Of a stretch of DNA of 8,990 nucleotides, positions 6,365-8,990 are shown piece after piece. How positions within the stretch are numbered: position 1 is the stretch's first letter; each line of letters starts with the position of its first letter. The DNA comes from CBFGTV01 sp965652145 (lineage in GTDB: Bacteria > Bacillota > Clostridia > Peptostreptococcales > Natronincolaceae): contig CBFGTV010000103.1 of assembly GCA_965652145.1 (NCBI GenBank), forward strand, positions 1 to 8,990, given 5' to 3'. The position numbers were made by a program, and so were the translations under genes. The notes beneath the pieces are model-generated. The model made no database searches. It saw nothing but the letters and a program-made list of their open reading frames with translations, and was not told where the DNA came from.

Positions 6365-7492
6365 ATGTCTTTAATAGATCAATATTTAAAAAACAGAACA
6401 GAAGATCTTTCCTTTGTACATCTAAAAGAAGATGCTGATTTAAGGCTTGAGGGATATGAGCTCCCTCCGGGCGGCCTGGATGTTCCCCTCTTAACCGAAG
6501 AATTGGCCAACAATATTAAAACCAAAAAAGAAGGTGAAGTCATTACACTGGGGGCCATTATGAGAGGAATGCTGTATACCCTGGGAATCGATCCGAATTT
6601 TAGGCATAAAGAAGCGTATATACGGTTTTTAAAGGCTTCAGACGAAAATATACAGGCCTTTATTTTAAAGGAAGGGATCCAGGCAACCGATCAACAGCGC
6701 CTACTGGAAAGCATCATCTTTTTTCGATCAGCCCGGGTGATTTCTCCGCAAGAACCCCAGGCTATGCTTCATTATGCCGTTTCACTATTAAAATATTGTG
6801 TGGAAAAGCTGAGTAAGTCTCAAAGGGAATTTACTGTCTTTCGTCAAGAGGCAAAGACTATGCTGGAAGAGGTACTGGCGATTCAGGTTGAGCCTCTGGC
6901 CTATTATCACCTGGCCTATATTTATAAAGAGGAAAGACAATTCCTTAAGGCCCAGCTATACGCTCAGAAGTTTCTTGAAAAAGAGACAGATGAACTGATG
7001 AAGCTGCAAATAACCCATTTGCTTCATGAAATTGAAGATTTAGTAACCTATGAAAGGGGCTATCAAGCAATCCTGGCCTTAAGACCGAAAGAAGGTCTGG
7101 AAATCTTAAAGCCCCTTGAGGAAAAATACAGTGATTGGTGGAATCTGCTTTTTTTTATTGGCTTAGCTTATCGACAGCTAGGGGAGTATGTTGAAGGTAT
7201 ATCATATTTTCAAAAAGTACTTGAGAAAAAGCCTGAGCAGGTAGATGCCATGGTAGAGCTGGGATTATGCTATGGAAGCCTAGGAGATTATCAGGAAGCT
7301 GTAGAATATTCCCTTCAAGCCCTAGAGCTGGGGGGAGAAAATGGTGAGATTTTATGCAATTTAGCAGTAATCCATATGGAAATTGGTGATTATCAAAGGG
7401 CCGAGCAGTTCTTGAGAAGATCCCTGGCATTAAATCCTGAGGACGAAATTGCCCTTGCTTGTATGGAACGTTTAAGGGCATATAAAGACTAA
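6365..7492 (+). CDS. TPR-repeat protein, last gene of the operon
   Basis: This 375-residue soluble protein has at least three good tetratricopeptide repeats in its C-terminal part. They lie at roughly 259-290 (GLAYRQLGEYVEGISYFQKV), 293-324 (LGLCYGSLGDYQEAVEYSLQ) and 328-360 (LAVIHMEIGDYQRAEQFLRR). A weaker unit lies near 179-206. The N-terminal 150 residues do not look like TPR and I do not recognise them. TPR arrays bind partner proteins or peptides, so it may be a scaffold for the operon's other products; that is inferred only from position. There is no signal peptide or membrane segment. The ATG has GGAGGA six bases upstream. The 16-base gap to the acetyltransferase gene supports co-transcription. 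No convincing terminator follows the stop. Confidence 0.85.
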   Translation: MSLIDQYLKNRTEDLSFVHLKEDADLRLEGYELPPGGLDVPLLTEELANNIKTKKEGEVITLGAIMRGMLYTLGIDPNFRHKEAYIRFLKASDENIQAFILKEGIQATDQQRLLESIIFFRSARVISPQEPQAMLHYAVSLLKYCVEKLSKSQREFTVFRQEAKTMLEEVLAIQVEPLAYYHLAYIYKEERQFLKAQLYAQKFLEKETDELMKLQITHLLHEIEDLVTYERGYQAILALRPKEGLEILKPLEEKYSDWWNLLFFIGLAYRQLGEYVEGISYFQKVLEKKPEQVDAMVELGLCYGSLGDYQEAVEYSLQALELGGENGEILCNLAVIHMEIGDYQRAEQFLRRSLALNPEDEIALACMERLRAYKD

Positions 7493-7675
7493 AGGTATTT
7501 TTTCCATGCTAAAATCATGGTGCTTTACCAATTAAGCAGTAATATTTTTGTTATTAAAAAATTTTAAATGTTAAAAAACAGAAGGAAAATCAAAGGGAAT
7601 AGCGAATACAATCAGTAGCGTAAAATTAGAAGGGTAAATTTATTTATATTAAATCAATATAATGGAGTGATTACC
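7493..7675 (+). other. AT-rich intergenic region before phosphate butyryltransferase
   Basis: The gap of 183 bases has no open frame of note. A weak CCATG/CATGG inverted repeat lies near 7503-7526 but has no T run, so I do not call a terminator. No sigma-A promoter close to consensus was found for the next gene. A TATAAT at 7658-7663 lies against the ribosome binding site and is too close to the start to serve it. Read-through from the operon or an activated promoter is possible. Confidence 0.4.
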
Positions 7676-8593
7676 TTGATTAAAAATTTAGAAGCGTTAA
7701 TGAAAGCAGCAAAGACCCAAAACAAAATGAAGCTTGTTGTGGCTGCCGCCCAGGATACAGATGTATTAACCGCAGTAAAGGAAGCGCGGGACATGAATTT
7801 AATAGAGGGTATTTTAGTAGGGGATGAGAGTAAGATTCGGGAAATTGCCAATGAGATCAAACTCGACTTAGAGCAGTTTACTGTTATTAATCGCCCTGAT
7901 TTAGCCGAATCTGCCTTGGAATCTGTCAGGCTGGTATCTTCCGGAGCCGCTGATTTTGTCATGAAGGGGCTATTGGATACCTCTATTTTACTAAAAGCCG
8001 TTTTGAATAAAGAATTTGGTTTAAGAACTGAAAACCTTTTAAGTCATGTCATGGTTTATGAAACCCCCAATTATCATAAGCTAATGCTTTTGACCGATGG
8101 GGGAATGAATATTGAGCCTACGCTGGAGGAAAAACAGGGGATTTTAAAAAATGCACTGTTGGTTTCCAGGGCATTAGGTAATCATGAAACAAAGGTAGCC
8201 TGCCTTGCAGCTAAGGAAAAGGTCAGCGATAAAATGAAATCAACTGTAGACGGAGCCGCTTTGAAGGTCATGGCAGAAGAAGGGAAGTTTGGTGCCGGAA
8301 TCACTGTGGAAGGTCCTATAGCCTTTGATTTAGCAGTATCGAAGGAAGCTGCTCAGATTAAAAATTTCAAAAGCCCTGTGGCAGGAGAAGCAGATATTAT
8401 TTTGGTACCGACCATCGAGGTGGGTAACGGAGTAGGCAAAGCATTAACCTATATAGCTGGTGCAAAATCTGCAGGCATCATTATGGGGGCTAAGGCTCCT
8501 GTGGTATTGGTTTCTAGGGCAGATTCTGCCGAGAATAAGCTGTACTCCATTGCCCTGGGTAGTGTGATTGCTGCATATCAAAGTAATCACTAG
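7676..8593 (+). CDS. ptb: Phosphate butyryltransferase
   Basis: The enzyme converts butyryl-CoA (or branched acyl-CoA) and phosphate to acyl phosphate and CoA, a cytoplasmic step that normally feeds butyrate kinase and ATP formation. The protein has 305 residues, the usual Ptb length and shorter than most phosphotransacetylases. It matches my recollection of clostridial Ptb throughout: the N-terminus MIKNLEALM, AAQDTDVL near 24-31, ILVGDESKI (46-54), FVMKGLLDTS (94-103), LSHVMVYET (122-130) and a C-terminal APVVLVSRADSAENK block (274-288). The start was set at the TTG at 7676. GGAGT lies about seven bases upstream, and MIK matches the family N-terminus. A GTG nine bases earlier has no binding site. 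No butyrate kinase gene follows; an rRNA operon does. A related phosphate acetyltransferase activity cannot be excluded from sequence alone. Confidence 0.92.
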   Translation: MIKNLEALMKAAKTQNKMKLVVAAAQDTDVLTAVKEARDMNLIEGILVGDESKIREIANEIKLDLEQFTVINRPDLAESALESVRLVSSGAADFVMKGLLDTSILLKAVLNKEFGLRTENLLSHVMVYETPNYHKLMLLTDGGMNIEPTLEEKQGILKNALLVSRALGNHETKVACLAAKEKVSDKMKSTVDGAALKVMAEEGKFGAGITVEGPIAFDLAVSKEAAQIKNFKSPVAGEADIILVPTIEVGNGVGKALTYIAGAKSAGIIMGAKAPVVLVSRADSAENKLYSIALGSVIAAYQSNH

Positions 8594-8881
8594 TAAATTG
8601 ATTGTTCTGCCAGTGCCCCCGGTAAAGTCATATATATTAAACTAATAAACCAGGGGCCTTAATTTATGATTTCTAAATGCATAACGACTTTTTAAAAAGG
8701 AATAATAGTATTTCCTATATTTTATCTTTTGTATTATTTAAATTGGGTTTACATGTTTTTACTTAATAGAATATATGAAAAAATGCTTAGAAATTAATGA
8801 TTTTTCTCTTTAATAATCCAGATAACTTCAACGATCGTTTCTATAATGCTATAAAAAGTTAAAAATAAAAACAAAAATATG
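8594..8881. other. AT-rich spacer between ptb and the rRNA promoter
   Basis: There is no gene here: all frames are closed within a few codons. It holds a possible terminator hairpin just after ptb, a loose inverted repeat (8669-8682 with 8783-8794) and a perfect 10-bp palindrome AACGATCGTT (8830-8839). Next come an isolated TATAAT (8842-8847) and an A-rich block (about 8853-8880) next to the rRNA promoter. Confidence 0.5.
8615..8657 (+). terminator. Possible terminator hairpin after ptb
   Basis: GCCCCCGGT (8615-8623) can pair with ACCAGGGGC (8649-8657), with one C-A mismatch and a loop of about 25 bases. The tail CTTAATTTAT is not a clean T run and the loop is long. It lies 21 bases past the ptb stop, where a terminator is expected, so I call it weakly. 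Confidence 0.4.
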
Positions 8882-8910
8882 TTGACATGGTTTTAAAAAA
8901 ATGATATAGT
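8853..8910 (+). promoter_or_regulatory. Strong rRNA operon promoter with A-rich upstream element
   Basis: A perfect -35 TTGACA (8882-8887), a 17-base spacer and a -10 TATAGT (8905-8910) form the strongest promoter in the window. The A-rich block just upstream (about 8853-8880) would serve as an UP element for the RNA polymerase alpha subunit. The predicted start is near 8917. The downstream leader indicates that it drives a ribosomal RNA operon. Confidence 0.85.
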
Positions 8911-8916
8911 ATAAAA

Positions 8917-8990
8917 GTCGCCACTACGGGGCGGAAGGCCTTGGGCCTTGAATTTACAGGTCTTTGAAAACTGAACAGTATAGATATTAA
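8917..8990 (+). ncRNA. Leader of a ribosomal RNA operon (16S gene beyond the window)
   Basis: After the promoter come a short CGCC/GGCG hairpin (8919-8933), a second stem of AAGGCC with GGCCTT (8935-8949), and the block TCTTTGAAAACTGAACA (8961-8977). That block is typical of the DNA just before rRNA genes in Firmicutes. It contains a boxA-like antitermination and processing element (about 8959-8970). The mature 16S sequence is not reached, so the following gene being 16S is inferred from the leader alone. Confidence 0.7.

Noticed and set aside
7155..7481. Minus-strand open frame of 108 codons inside the TPR gene
   Set aside because: It is a shadow of the repeat-encoding region. The plus-strand TPR motifs are clear and the opposite frame shows no protein-like motifs.
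7493..7560. Terminator after the TPR gene
   Set aside because: Only weak 4-5 bp inverted repeats are present, with no T run directly after them.
7667..7675. GTG start three codons earlier for phosphate butyryltransferase
   Set aside because: The GTG forms part of the GGAGTG binding site. The TTG at 7676 is properly spaced and gives the family N-terminus MIK.
8669..8794. Long-range inverted repeat resembling element ends (ATTTCTAAATGCAT with ATGCTTAGAAAT)
   Set aside because: The match is short, has a two-base bulge and lies in very AT-rich DNA. There are no target duplications and no coding content between the arms.

Overview
The window is about 9 kb of AT-rich DNA from a low-GC Gram-positive anaerobe, most likely a member of the Clostridia. 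The evidence is GGAGG-type ribosome binding sites, TTG starts, canonical sigma-A promoters, a clostridial phosphate butyryltransferase and a Firmicute-type rRNA leader. The proteins feel like those of the Alkaliphilus/Natronincola group, but that is an impression from memory and was not tested. No insertion sequence, phage gene, CRISPR array or tRNA gene is visible, and the region reads as ordinary chromosome.

Layout. (1) 2-1045 (+): the 3' part of an unrecognised, helix-rich protein that enters from the left edge. A perfect-stem hairpin at 1111-1134 closes it and also ends the convergent small gene at 1160-1354 (-). (2) 1160-2978 (-): three minus-strand genes, each with its own credible promoter. 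They are a 64-residue protein of unknown role, a zinc-dependent phospholipase C family protein with intact metal ligands but no signal peptide, and a membrane-anchored extracytoplasmic protein loosely resembling YpmS/DUF2140. The phospholipase-like gene has a clear Rho-independent terminator. (3) 2979-3293: a divergent intergenic region with promoters on both strands and a structured leader in front of the next operon. (4) 3294-7492 (+): four closely spaced genes forming an apparent operon: a B12-binding-type radical SAM protein, a six-helix membrane protein, a GNAT-like acetyltransferase with a degenerate acetyl-CoA loop, and a TPR protein. (5) 7676-8593 (+): phosphate butyryltransferase with a TTG start and no butyrate kinase next to it. 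(6) 8594-8990: an AT-rich spacer, then a near-consensus promoter and the leader of a ribosomal RNA operon whose 16S gene lies beyond the right edge.

Functional links. The phosphate butyryltransferase points to butyryl-CoA or branched-chain acyl-CoA conversion to acyl phosphate, giving ATP through a kinase that must be encoded elsewhere. The four-gene radical SAM operon has no assigned pathway. It is the most interesting part of the window: a probable oxygen-sensitive modifying enzyme sits with a membrane protein, an acyltransferase-like protein and a TPR scaffold behind a leader with a terminator-like hairpin. I see no proof of a new system. The operon and its leader are the best candidates for one.
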